From Bacillota bacterium (GTDB lineage: Bacteria; Bacillota; Limnochordia; Limnochordales; Limnochordaceae): a stretch of DNA of 52,786 nucleotides. Positions 41,010 through 48,355 of this stretch are shown here, in pieces (position 1 is the first letter of the stretch; every line of letters begins with the position of its first letter). The position numbers and the translations under genes were made by a program. The DNA lies in assembly GCA_017577405.1 (NCBI GenBank), contig PIUA01000012.1:1-52786 (forward strand), in the 5' to 3' direction. The notes beneath the pieces are model-generated. The model did not search any database and was not told the DNA's origin. It saw nothing but the letters and a program-made list of their open reading frames with translations.

Positions 41010-41783
41010 CTAGTGCGGCTCGTGGCACTGGACACAGTCCATCTTGCCGTGGGTGTCAGCCAAGCCGTCGGGCCCGTGGCAGGTCATGCACTCGCCCACC
41101 GACTCGGCCGGCACGTAGGCCGGGACGAACTGGCCCGCATGCCAGGCGTTGAGGAGCTCCACGGCCCGGGCGGCCACGTCGCCCGTCAGCTTCGCGCACC
41201 GCTGCTTCCTCTCGGTGACCTTGGTCCCTTCCGCCTCCGCCCAGCGGCTCAAGGAGATGTGGCAGAGGGGGGAGCCGGCGACCGACGGGACGTTGGCCGG
41301 GCCGAAGCCGTTGCTCTTCTCGGTGGGTAGGGCCGTGTCACAGTACCAGCCGAACAGCTCGTTGACGAGGGGGGTGCAGTCGGACTGGGGGGTGACCAGG
41401 TTGATCATGGCCGCCGCGCCGTTCAAGGCGCCGCACAGGGTGCCCCAGCCCGCGGCCCCGCCGGCGCCGTACCGGAACATGTCGGCCGGCACGCCGGTGA
41501 AGGGGTGGCCCACCTTCTCCTGCAGCTCGCTCAAGATGGCCCAAGCCACGCCGTAGCAGCAGCCACCCTCCATGAAACCGTCGTATCCCTTGCGGCGGAC
41601 CACTTCCGGATCGAGGGGGACGTAGGTCCAAGGCCAGGCGGGAACGTCCGGTTGGGCCGGGGCCGCCAACCCAACCGCGCCCAGAAGGCGGCTGCCCAGA
41701 GCGGCGCCAGCCAGAAAACCGCCTGTGCCAGCAAGAAAAGCTCTCCGAGAGACAGGCTGTTGCCAAGCTTCCTGACGCTCCAT
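41010..41783 (-). CDS. Tat-exported split-Soret-like dihaem cytochrome c, copy 2
   Basis: A 257-residue paralogue of the gene downstream, with the same Tat signal (SRRAFL at 12-17), shared blocks such as EKVGHPFT, DMFRYGAGG and CGALNGAA, and two haem motifs CMTCH (232-236) and CVQCH (250-254). It differs in Cys content: EGGCCYG replaces NNCMYGG, and the second Cys of SPLCHVSVSKWC is absent (CHISLSRWAEAEG). It is the upstream member of the pair, and GGAGGTGG precedes the ATG at 41783. A weak promoter and three GGTCGAGA repeats lie upstream. No cytochrome maturation genes are in the window, nor an obvious redox partner. Confidence 0.82.
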   Translation of the reverse strand: MERQEAWQQPVSRRAFLAGTGGFLAGAALGSRLLGAVGLAAPAQPDVPAWPWTYVPLDPEVVRRKGYDGFMEGGCCYGVAWAILSELQEKVGHPFTGVPADMFRYGAGGAAGWGTLCGALNGAAAMINLVTPQSDCTPLVNELFGWYCDTALPTEKSNGFGPANVPSVAGSPLCHISLSRWAEAEGTKVTERKQRCAKLTGDVAARAVELLNAWHAGQFVPAYVPAESVGECMTCHGPDGLADTHGKMDCVQCHEPH

Positions 41784-41830
41784 GCTTCCACCTCCGATGG
41801 GCCCGATGGCTCACAGAGCCGTCCCCTTCA

Positions 41831-41860
41831 ATCGTAGGGAACGGCGGCGGGAGCGGTCGA
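41831..41860 (-). promoter_or_regulatory. Weak candidate promoter for the dihaem cytochromes
   Basis: On the minus strand TCGACC (41860-41855), 18-bp spacer, TACGAT (41836-41831), 48 bp before the ATG at 41783. One TCTCGACC repeat overlaps the -35 box. Confidence 0.4.
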
Positions 41861-41971
41861 GAGGTGGGCTGGAAGTGGGGAGGAACGTCACCGCAGGTGG
41901 TGGCAAAGGTCCGCGGGGGAATAGGGTCGAGAAAGGAGAAAAATCGGGTCGAGACCCGGGGTGGAGGGCGA

Positions 41972-42025
41972 CGCCCCTGCCGTTGGCCCCAGGGCTGCGT
42001 CAGCCCCTCAAGGACGGCAGGGGCG
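41972..42025. terminator. Nested inverted repeat, probable terminator of the DUF4384-PEGA gene
   Basis: Perfect 12-bp outer stem CGCCCCTGCCGT / ACGGCAGGGGCG enclosing a perfect 6-bp inner stem GGGCTG / CGT / CAGCCC. It lies 71 bp after the stop of the minus-strand gene at 42096; no T-tract is seen on either strand. Confidence 0.5.
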
Positions 42026-42095
42026 GGAGGCGGCGTTCCGGCGGGCTCCCGGGCGCAGGTGGGCGCCCTCCCAGCCCCGCCTCCAACGCCGGCCC

Positions 42096-42947
42096 TTACC
42101 AGCGCTCCAGGTGGAGGAAGACGGGGGTGAGCTCTCCCGGCTCCACAAGGATCCAGCGCCGGGCAGTCCGGTACCCCTCCAGGCGGATCTCCACCCAGTG
42201 ACCGCCCGCAGGCACCTCCTGCAGGAGGGGGGTGAGGCCCACATACGCCCCATCCAGGTAGACCTGGGCCCAGGGGGGCTCCGAGTTGATCCGGACGGTA
42301 CCCGTCTCCCGCCGGGGCCCCCGAGCCTGCCGCCCGATCACCTCGAACTGGGTCCAGGCGCTGCTCCAGGAGCGCTCGGGCACCACGTCCAGGAACTGGA
42401 GGACCTCCTCCTTCACCGCTAGCGGGTCGCCTCCCAGGAGGGGGAAGGGATCCCGGGCGTTCCAGCGCTCCAGAGGCCGGAGGCGGGTCCGGGTGGCCAG
42501 GATCTGGAGGTACTCGGTGCCGGGCGGCCCGTCCACCCGGAAGCGGTACCCGGCGCCGGGGAGCTGGTGCTCGCCGGCCCGCACCCGGTTGTTGGCGTCG
42601 AAGCGGTTGGGGAAGATGAGGCGGACCCGCCCGCGGCTGTCCACGTTGTAGATGTAGACGTAAGCGGGCTCGCTCACCCAGAAGCGGATCTGGACGCTCT
42701 CGCCCACCCGATAGCGGCTCCGGTCCGTCTGGATGCGGACCCGCACATCGCCCGGCGCGGGCTTGACGATAAGGGCCTCGGGGGCGATGGCTTCAGGCTC
42801 CACCTGGGCAGGGGCCACCCCGTCCCCGCCCAGATTGGCCTGCAGAGCGAACGCCGTCCCCACCCGGACCAACCCAAGGAGACCAACCGTACCCAGCAGC
42901 CCAAGAAGAAGGAACGCGAGCAGGGGCGTTCGGAGCCTCCGGTTCAT
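42096..42947 (-). CDS. Exported DUF4384-PEGA protein
   Basis: A 283-residue protein with an N-terminal signal or anchor (PLLAFLLLGLLGTVGLLGLV). Residues about 65-205 are a DUF4384 domain very like that of the protein at 8770: SRYRVGESVQIRFWV, AYVYIYNVDSRGRVRLIFPN, RVRAGEHQLPGAGYRF and EYLQILATR. A PEGA domain ends the protein (GTVRINSEPPWAQVYLDGAYVG, LTPLLQEVPAGGHWVEI); PEGA domains are surface modules thought to bind envelope polymers. ATG 42947 (MNRRLRT) has GGAGGTGG upstream. It faces away from the alpha/beta hydrolase gene. The two DUF4384 proteins seem to be paralogues with different C-terminal modules. Confidence 0.85.
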   Translation of the reverse strand: MNRRLRTPLLAFLLLGLLGTVGLLGLVRVGTAFALQANLGGDGVAPAQVEPEAIAPEALIVKPAPGDVRVRIQTDRSRYRVGESVQIRFWVSEPAYVYIYNVDSRGRVRLIFPNRFDANNRVRAGEHQLPGAGYRFRVDGPPGTEYLQILATRTRLRPLERWNARDPFPLLGGDPLAVKEEVLQFLDVVPERSWSSAWTQFEVIGRQARGPRRETGTVRINSEPPWAQVYLDGAYVGLTPLLQEVPAGGHWVEIRLEGYRTARRWILVEPGELTPVFLHLERW

Positions 42948-43044
42948 CCCTTCCACCTCCGTGGACCTGCTCTTTGCTGCCACCATACGCCATGGATGGG
43001 TCCACGTCCTGTGTTTGAGGCAGAGAGGCGTCCCGAGCCGCGGG

Positions 43045-43074
43045 CAGACAGCCGTCCCGTCGATGGTCTACAAT
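43045..43074 (+). promoter_or_regulatory. Probable promoter for the alpha/beta hydrolase gene
   Basis: CAGACA (43045-43050), 18-bp spacer, TACAAT (43069-43074), 32 bp before the ATG. Confidence 0.55.
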
Positions 43075-43106
43075 GGCCTCAGAGCATTCCGAAGGAGGGT
43101 GGGGCC

Positions 43107-43910
43107 ATGACCCGAGGGACGGTGAAGACGCTGGAGGCGGGAGGCTTCCGGTGGAGCTACCGGGAGGCCGAAGGGCAGGGGACGCCCGTCCTCTTCCTGC
43201 ACGCCTTCCCCCTCCAGAAGGCCATGTGGGATCCGGTGGTGGACAGGCTGGCGGGCCGGGCTGCTCTGGCGGTGGATCTGCCCGGTTTCGGCGGCAGCCG
43301 TCCCGTCCCGGAGCGGCCCTCCATGGACGGGTACGCCGCCGCGATCGCCGCCTTCCTCGACGCCCTGAACGTCGACCGGGTGGTTCTCTGCGGCCTCTCC
43401 ATGGGCGGCTACCTTGCCTTCGCCTTCTGGCGGCAGCACCGGGAACGGGTGGCGGGCCTCATTCTCGCCGACACCCGGGCTGGGGCGGACACGCCGGAGG
43501 CCCGGGAGGGCCGCTTCAACCTCATCGCCCGCCTGAAGGAGGAGGGTTCCCGGGCGGCGACGGGCTCGCTCCCCAACCTGGTGGGGCCCACCACCCGCGA
43601 GGCGCAGCCGGGCCTGCTGGCGGAGCTGGAGCGCTGGGTGCTGGCCAACCCGGCTGAGGGGATCGCCGCCGCGTCCCGGGCCATGGCCGGGCGCCCCGAC
43701 TCCACGCCGCTCCTGCCGGAGATCGAGGTGCCCGCCTTGGTCATCGTGGGCGAGGAGGACACGGTTACCCCGCCCGAGGAGGCCCAGGCCATGGCCGAGG
43801 CCCTGCCCCGGGCCGATTTGGTCCGCATCCCTGGCGCCGGCCACCTCGCCGCCCTGGAGCAGCCGGAGGCCTTCGCCCACGCGGTGGCAGGCTTCCTCGA
43901 GCGACTCTGA
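43107..43910 (+). CDS. Alpha/beta-fold hydrolase
   Basis: A 267-residue cytoplasmic hydrolase. The oxyanion-region HAFPLQKAMWDPV, the nucleophile Ser in LCGLSMGGYLAF, the Asp in IVGEEDTVTPPEEA and the His in IPGAGHLAALEQPEAF give a complete Ser-Asp-His triad. It resembles the lactonase/esterase branch (3-oxoadipate enol-lactonase-like), but no pathway neighbour supports a specific substrate. ATG 43107 follows AAGGAGGG at 43092-43099; the frame is open far upstream but overlaps the divergent DUF4384-PEGA gene there. Confidence 0.9.
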   Translation: MTRGTVKTLEAGGFRWSYREAEGQGTPVLFLHAFPLQKAMWDPVVDRLAGRAALAVDLPGFGGSRPVPERPSMDGYAAAIAAFLDALNVDRVVLCGLSMGGYLAFAFWRQHRERVAGLILADTRAGADTPEAREGRFNLIARLKEEGSRAATGSLPNLVGPTTREAQPGLLAELERWVLANPAEGIAAASRAMAGRPDSTPLLPEIEVPALVIVGEEDTVTPPEEAQAMAEALPRADLVRIPGAGHLAALEQPEAFAHAVAGFLERL

Positions 43911-43931
43911 GCCTGCAGGCCCCATGAGGTT

Positions 43932-43972
43932 CAGGAGGTCGCACGTTTGAGAACAGGAGGTCGCGCGCTTGA
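43932..43972 (+). repeat. Imperfect 22-bp tandem repeat between convergent genes
   Basis: CAGGAGGTCGCACGTTTGA (43932-43950) and CAGGAGGTCGCGCGCTTGA (43954-43972) differ at two positions and are spaced 22 bp apart, between the alpha/beta hydrolase gene and the 3' end of dusB. Confidence 0.7.
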
Positions 43973-43979
43973 TGAGCCG

Positions 43980-45110
43980 TTACCCCTGGCAGCTGGGGGG
44001 CAGCTCGTCCGGCCGCCCCACCACCGGTGCCGTGGGCTGGTGGGCCAGCTCGCCCGCCTGCTCCAGGATCTGGTCGAAGATCTGGTCGTACTCCTGAATC
44101 GTGGTGGCCTGGACGATCTGGGCCCGGGCGGCCGCGGCGCCGGGGAACCCCTTTAGGTACTGGGAGGCGTGCTCCCGCATCTGGAGGCAGGCCACCTTCT
44201 CCCCCTTCAGCTCGGCCAGGAGCCGCAGGTGGCGCCGGGCCATGGCCACCCGGTCGGCCAGGGTGGGCTCCGGGAGGAGCTCCCCGGTCTTCAGGTAGTG
44301 GAGTGTGCGGGCAAAGATCCAGGGGTTGCCCAGGGCGCCCCGGGCGATCATCGCCCCGTCGCAGCCCGTCTCCAAGAGCATCCGCTCCACATCCTGGGGC
44401 GTGAAGAGCCCCCCGTTGCCGATGACGGGGATGGAGACCGCCTCTTTGACGGCCCGGATCCAGTCCCAGCGGACCTGCCCCGAGCGGCCCTGGGTCCGGG
44501 TGCGGCCGTGGACCGCGATGGCGGCCACCCCCACATCTTCCAGCCGTTGGGCCAGCTCCACCACGTTGATGTTCTCCTCATCCCACCCCGCCCGCATCTT
44601 GACCGTCACGGGGATGGAGACGGCCCGCACCATGGCGCCCAGGATGGCGGCGGCCCGCTTGGGCTCCCGCATGAGGGCGACGCCCGCCTGGGCCTTCAGC
44701 ACCTTGGGGACGGGACAGCCCATGTTGAAATCGACCACATCCGCCCCCGCCGCCTCCACCCGGCGGGCCGCCTCCGCCGCCTCCTCCGGGTCCGAGCCGA
44801 AGATCTGGATGCTCACCGGGTGCTCCTCGGGGTGGATCCGGAGCATGGCCAGGGTCCGCCGGTTGCCCATCACCAGGGCTTTGGCGCTGACGAACTCAGA
44901 GCAGACCATGGCCGCCCCGTGCTCCCGGCAGAGGAGCCGGAAGGCCAGGTTGCCCACGCCCGCCATGGGGGCCAGCACCACAGGGTGGTCCAGGCGAACG
45001 GAGCCGATCTGCAAGGGACGGACCAAGGTGTCGGCCTGGCCCGTGAAGGGTCCCGTCGGGGTCTCGCTCCCCTGGTCCTTGATCTCGCTGGTGCTCGCCT
45101 GGCGGCTCAC
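43980..45110 (-). CDS. dusB: tRNA-dihydrouridine synthase
   Basis: A 376-residue FMN enzyme that reduces uridines in the tRNA D-loop. It has the DusB start IGSVRLDHPVVLAPMAGVGNL, the catalytic Cys in DFNMGCPVPKV, the KMRAGWD and HGRTRTQ motifs, FMN-binding IGNGGLFTPQD and ARGALGNPWIF, and a helical C-terminal RNA-binding domain. I chose GTG 45110 since GGAGGG precedes it on the minus strand. In many Firmicutes dusB lies near lysS or fis-like genes; here the neighbours are an alpha/beta hydrolase and an ABC importer. An extended -10 promoter lies just upstream. Confidence 0.94.
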   Translation of the reverse strand: MSRQASTSEIKDQGSETPTGPFTGQADTLVRPLQIGSVRLDHPVVLAPMAGVGNLAFRLLCREHGAAMVCSEFVSAKALVMGNRRTLAMLRIHPEEHPVSIQIFGSDPEEAAEAARRVEAAGADVVDFNMGCPVPKVLKAQAGVALMREPKRAAAILGAMVRAVSIPVTVKMRAGWDEENINVVELAQRLEDVGVAAIAVHGRTRTQGRSGQVRWDWIRAVKEAVSIPVIGNGGLFTPQDVERMLLETGCDGAMIARGALGNPWIFARTLHYLKTGELLPEPTLADRVAMARRHLRLLAELKGEKVACLQMREHASQYLKGFPGAAAARAQIVQATTIQEYDQIFDQILEQAGELAHQPTAPVVGRPDELPPSCQG

Positions 45111-45140
45111 TGCCTTCCCTCCCAGACTGGTCTCCGCCCC

Positions 45141-45149
45141 AGTATAGCA
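45141..45149 (-). promoter_or_regulatory. Extended -10 promoter for dusB
   Basis: On the minus strand TGCTATACT, a TGn-extended -10 element, about 30 bp before the dusB GTG. No good -35 box is seen. Confidence 0.55.
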
Positions 45150-45180
45150 TGGCTCCCAGGGCCCGCACGGGGCGGGCGGC

Positions 45181-46137
45181 TCACGGCTCATGCCACGGGA
45201 GGAGCCACCGCTCCAGCTGGCGGAGGAGCCAGGTGGAGAGAATGCCCAGGGCCGACAGGACCACAATCCCCGCCATCAGGCGGGTGGTGAGCATCAGATC
45301 CCCCGCATTGAGGATGAGGAAACCCAGCCCGGTGGTGGCGGCCACCATCTCCGCGGAGACCACCAGGAGCAGGGCCATCCCCGTGCCCAGGCGGAGCCCG
45401 GAGAAGATCACGGGCAGCGCGCTGGGCAGGACCACCTTGGTGACCACCTGCCGGCGGTTGGCCCCCAGGCTGAGGGCCGCCCGGATGAGGAGGGGGCTGG
45501 TCTGGCGGACCCCGGCGATGGTGTTGATGGCCACAGGGAAGAAGACACCTGTGGCGATGATGGCCACCTTGGAGGCCTCCCCGATCCCCAGCCAGAGGAC
45601 GAAGAGGGGCAGGACGGCAATCTTGGGGATGGGGTAGAGGAGCGAGATCAACGGATCCAAAGCGCCCTCAGCCACCCGGGAGAGCCCGACGGCCATCCCC
45701 ACCGCCAACCCCGCCGCCGCGCCCAAGAGGAGCCCCCACAGGATCCGGGAGAGGCTGGCGGTGAGGCTCGCGCCCAGGGTGCCGCTGGCCGCCATCCGGA
45801 CCAGCTCCTGGGCGATGGCCGTGGGGGCTGGGAGGTACAGGGGGGCCACCCAGCCCAGGCGGGCCACCAGTTCCCAGAAGGCCAGGAGCCCGACGATCAC
45901 CACGGCGCCCAGCCACCCGTATCCAGGCCCCGGCTCATCCAGGGCGGGAAGGGGCTCGGGGAGCACCTCCACCTCACGCGGGAGAGGGCCTGCAGCCTCC
46001 CCACGGCGGGCAGGCCCGGCGCCCAGGCCCGCCTCGTGGGCTGCCGCCCGAGCGGTGCTTTCCAGCCGGAAGGGACGGTTGGCCGCCGGGGTGCCGTTCC
46101 GCCCCGTCTCCCCGGCCTGGCCCACAGGGAGGTTCAT
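45181..46137 (-). CDS. NitT/TauT-type ABC importer permease
   Basis: A 318-residue BPD_transp_1 permease of the SsuC/TauC group. About 75 mainly soluble residues precede the first helix (WLGAVVIVGLLAFWELVARLGW), a longer N-terminus than usual. The membrane part includes LYPIPKIAVLPLFVLWLGIGEASKV and the coupling-loop motif RAALSLGANRRQVVTKVVLPSALP. The ATG overlaps the ATPase stop (ATGA), which fixes the start context, although an internal start is possible. It is the last gene of a three-gene operon SBP-ATPase-permease on the minus strand. Confidence 0.9.
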   Translation of the reverse strand: MNLPVGQAGETGRNGTPAANRPFRLESTARAAAHEAGLGAGPARRGEAAGPLPREVEVLPEPLPALDEPGPGYGWLGAVVIVGLLAFWELVARLGWVAPLYLPAPTAIAQELVRMAASGTLGASLTASLSRILWGLLLGAAAGLAVGMAVGLSRVAEGALDPLISLLYPIPKIAVLPLFVLWLGIGEASKVAIIATGVFFPVAINTIAGVRQTSPLLIRAALSLGANRRQVVTKVVLPSALPVIFSGLRLGTGMALLLVVSAEMVAATTGLGFLILNAGDLMLTTRLMAGIVVLSALGILSTWLLRQLERWLLPWHEP

Positions 46138-46931
46138 CCGTCTTCACCCGCTTCCATGGCCGCCCGGGCCTCATCCCGCAAGAGTTCCCACAGCTCCTGG
46201 CAGAAGGCGGCGAACGCCGGGCTGGCCTGCAACGCTTCCGTTCGCGGCCGAGGGAAGGGGACCTCCACGACCGCCCGCACCCGGCCGGGCCGCCGGGAGA
46301 GCAGGAGGATCCGGTCCGCCAGGAAGGCGGCCTCCTGGAGGTTGTGGGTGACGTAGAGGACCGTCTTCTGGCTCTCCTCCCAGAGGCGGAGGAGGTCCAG
46401 CTGCATGAGGGAGCGGGTCTGGGCATCCAGCGCCGAGAGGGGCTCATCCATCAGGAGCACCTCAGGGTCGTTGGCCAGCGCCCGGGCGATGCCCACCCGT
46501 TGCTTCATGCCGCCGGAAAGCTCCTTCGGGTACTTGTCGGCGAAGGGGGTGAGGCCCACCATCTCCAGGTACCGCTCCACCCGGGCCGCCACCTGATCCC
46601 GGGGCAGGCCCCGCACCTCGGGGCCGAAGGCGATGTTCTGCCGGACCGTCCGCCAGGGGAAGAGGGCGAACTCCTGGAAGACCACGGCGGTGAGGGGCCG
46701 GCCGTTGGCCGGGGGTGGGCCCCCGGCCGCCTGGAGGAAGCGGACCCGGCCCTCATCAGGTTTGACCAGCCCCGCCACAATGCTGAGCAGGGTAGACTTG
46801 CCGCAGCCACTGGGCCCCAGGATGGCCACAAACTCGCCGTCCCGCGTCTCAAAGCTAACGGACCGGAGGGCTTCCACCTCGCCCCGCCGGCCCCGGTACC
46901 GCTTGGAGACGCCCTCAATTACCACCCGCAT
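46134..46931 (-). CDS. NitT/TauT-type ABC importer ATPase
   Basis: A 265-residue ATPase like SsuB/TauB. It has Walker A GPSGCGKSTL, the Q-loop in VVFQEFALFPWRTV, signature ELSGGMKQRVGIARAL, Walker B VLLMDEPLSALD and the H-loop VTHNLQEAAFLADR. Relatives power uptake of sulfonates, nitrate, or thiamine precursors. The gene lies one base from the solute-binding-protein gene and overlaps the permease gene by 4 bp. Confidence 0.93.
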   Translation of the reverse strand: MRVVIEGVSKRYRGRRGEVEALRSVSFETRDGEFVAILGPSGCGKSTLLSIVAGLVKPDEGRVRFLQAAGGPPPANGRPLTAVVFQEFALFPWRTVRQNIAFGPEVRGLPRDQVAARVERYLEMVGLTPFADKYPKELSGGMKQRVGIARALANDPEVLLMDEPLSALDAQTRSLMQLDLLRLWEESQKTVLYVTHNLQEAAFLADRILLLSRRPGRVRAVVEVPFPRPRTEALQASPAFAAFCQELWELLRDEARAAMEAGEDG

Positions 46932-46932
46932 C

Positions 46933-47934
46933 TCAGAGCCCTGCCACCGCTTCTTGGATGAGGCTCAAATCGACGAACTCCTCCAGCGGCACCACCCGGG
47001 TGATCATCCCCTGGGCGTCGTACCACTCTTGCTGGCGGAGGAGATCCTCCACATCGGGGATGCCGTCCCGGTCAATGTAGGAGAGGGACTTGGCGATCAC
47101 GTCCGGCGTCTGCTCGGTGTACTTGGCCACGATGGCCAGCACCTCGTCGTAGTTGGGCCCGGGCGGGTTGGTCAAGACCGCGTCGTAGTAGTAGCGCACG
47201 CCCCGCACGTAGGCCCGCAAGAAACGGACGGCCAGATCCCGGTTCTGCCGGAACCGGTCGGAGACGAAGACGCCCGTCACCTGGTAGGGGATCTCACCGG
47301 CCCAGAAGAGCACCCGCCCCCAGCCTTCTTCCTCCGCGTTGGCCCCCCACGGCGGCGAGAGGATGGCCGCATCCACCGTGCCCTCCCGGACCGCGCCGAT
47401 CATGATGCTCATGTCCCGCAAGGGGATCAGCTGCACGTCGGCCAGGTCCAGCCCCGCGGTGGCCAGGATCTGGGCCGCCTGGTAATGGTAGGTGGAGCCG
47501 AGGGTGGTGATGCCGATCCGCTTCCCTTTCAAGTCGGCGACGCTCTGGAGTCCCCTGTCGTAGTTGGCCCGGTTGGTCACCAGGGCGTTCAGCCGGTAGC
47601 CCGGATGCTCCGAACCCCGGTCGGCCACCAGCCAGATCCGGCTGCCGCCGGCCACGGAGTTGTACAGGGCCGCCGAAATGCCCGTGGCCCCCACGTCGAT
47701 GTCACCCGCGGCCACCGCGGTGGCAATGGGCGCCGCGGCGGCGAACCAGCGGACATCGACCTCGATTCCTTCCTCCTCGAAGTAGCCCTTCTCCAGCGCC
47801 ACGAAGATGGGCGCCCCGCCGATAAGGCGCAAAGTGCCCAAGCGGACCACATCCTGGGCCCCAACGGGCGTGTTCAGAATAAGAACAGCGGCCAGCAGGC
47901 TGGCCACCACCATCCAGTGGCTGACTTTCCGCAC
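46933..47934 (-). CDS. NitT/TauT-type ABC importer substrate-binding protein
   Basis: A 333-residue binding protein of the SsuA/NMT1-like group. The signal (MVVASLLAAVLILNTPVGA then QDVVRLG) has no lipobox Cys, so the mature protein should be soluble outside the membrane. APIFVALEKGYFEEEGIEVDV and the later DLKGKRIGITTLGSTYHYQAAQIL are typical of this family, which binds sulfonates, nitrate or pyrimidine precursors. I looked for a TPP riboswitch in the 66-nt leader and found none, so thiamine-precursor transport is not supported. The GTG start at 47934 is preceded by AGGGGG. Confidence 0.9.
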   Translation of the reverse strand: MRKVSHWMVVASLLAAVLILNTPVGAQDVVRLGTLRLIGGAPIFVALEKGYFEEEGIEVDVRWFAAAAPIATAVAAGDIDVGATGISAALYNSVAGGSRIWLVADRGSEHPGYRLNALVTNRANYDRGLQSVADLKGKRIGITTLGSTYHYQAAQILATAGLDLADVQLIPLRDMSIMIGAVREGTVDAAILSPPWGANAEEEGWGRVLFWAGEIPYQVTGVFVSDRFRQNRDLAVRFLRAYVRGVRYYYDAVLTNPPGPNYDEVLAIVAKYTEQTPDVIAKSLSYIDRDGIPDVEDLLRQQEWYDAQGMITRVVPLEEFVDLSLIQEAVAGL

Positions 47935-48000
47935 CGGTATGACCCCCTGTTAGCCGGCTCAAGGCCCTGCGGCGCTCCAAGATGCCCCAGAACTATCTGC

Positions 48001-48029
48001 AATCTAGCAAACGCTCCCAGAAGCGTCAA
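48001..48029 (-). promoter_or_regulatory. Sigma-A promoter for the NitT/TauT importer operon
   Basis: On the minus strand TTGACG (48029-48024), 17-bp spacer, TAGATT (48006-48001), 66 bp before the GTG start. Confidence 0.78.
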
Positions 48030-48276
48030 TGGCGGGGGAGAGGCCTCGGGGAACTGAGCTGGCTTCGAGGCCGAGCGGTGCGTCAGTTTACCGGGGCGGG
48101 TGCCTCATACCTCCGGTCGCGTGGATGGTGGAGCAGGGTCTTCCCGCTCCTTCTCGAACGGAAGAACCCAGAGGCGGTCGCGCCGTGTCTTAATGGAACC
48201 ATGGTGGGATAGAGTCTTAGCTCCCGTTCTACGCTCGGCACGGGCGCGCTGCAACCCGTGCATGGCCACGCGCCAG

Positions 48277-48305
48277 GGAGGTGGTGGGGTCATCCCACCA
48301 CCTCC
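48277..48305. terminator. Hairpin after the sugar importer operon
   Basis: Perfect 12-bp stem GGAGGTGGTGGG / GTCAT / CCCACCACCTCC. It lies 50 bp after the stop of the last sugar permease gene. On the plus strand TCTTT follows; on the minus strand there is no T-tract. Confidence 0.6.
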
Positions 48306-48355
48306 TCTTTCGTGGCAGGCCGTACCGGGCGCGGCTGCGCGCCCTGCTGTGGGGC

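Larger units (their letters stand above)
41784..42095. other. Intergenic region between the dihaem cytochromes and the DUF4384-PEGA gene
   Basis: 312 bp without a supportable gene. It holds three copies of GGTCGAGA (41855, 41925, 41947), a weak minus-strand promoter (41831-41860), and a nested hairpin (41972-42025) that lies downstream of the DUF4384-PEGA gene. Confidence 0.6.
47935..48355. other. 421-bp intergenic region upstream of the NitT/TauT operon
   Basis: Contains the promoter of the minus-strand importer operon (48001-48029) and a 12-bp perfect hairpin near 48277-48305 beyond the sugar permease gene. The stretch 48050-48260 is visibly less GC-rich than its surroundings, with no convincing gene, RNA or mobile-element signature. 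Confidence 0.6.

Noticed and set aside
40143-41783. Selenocysteine in the C_GCAxxG_C_C-like proteins
   Set aside because: Some family members are selenoproteins, but both frames here have plain Cys codons and no in-frame TGA.
46933-48029. TPP riboswitch or thiamine-precursor assignment for the NMT1-like importer
   Set aside because: The leader between the promoter and start is only about 66 nt and lacks the conserved CUGAGA core.
48277-48310. Resemblance of CCACCTCCTCTTTCG to the 3' end of 16S rRNA
   Set aside because: The match is short, comes from one arm of a palindromic hairpin rich in GGAGGTGG, and there is no rRNA context.
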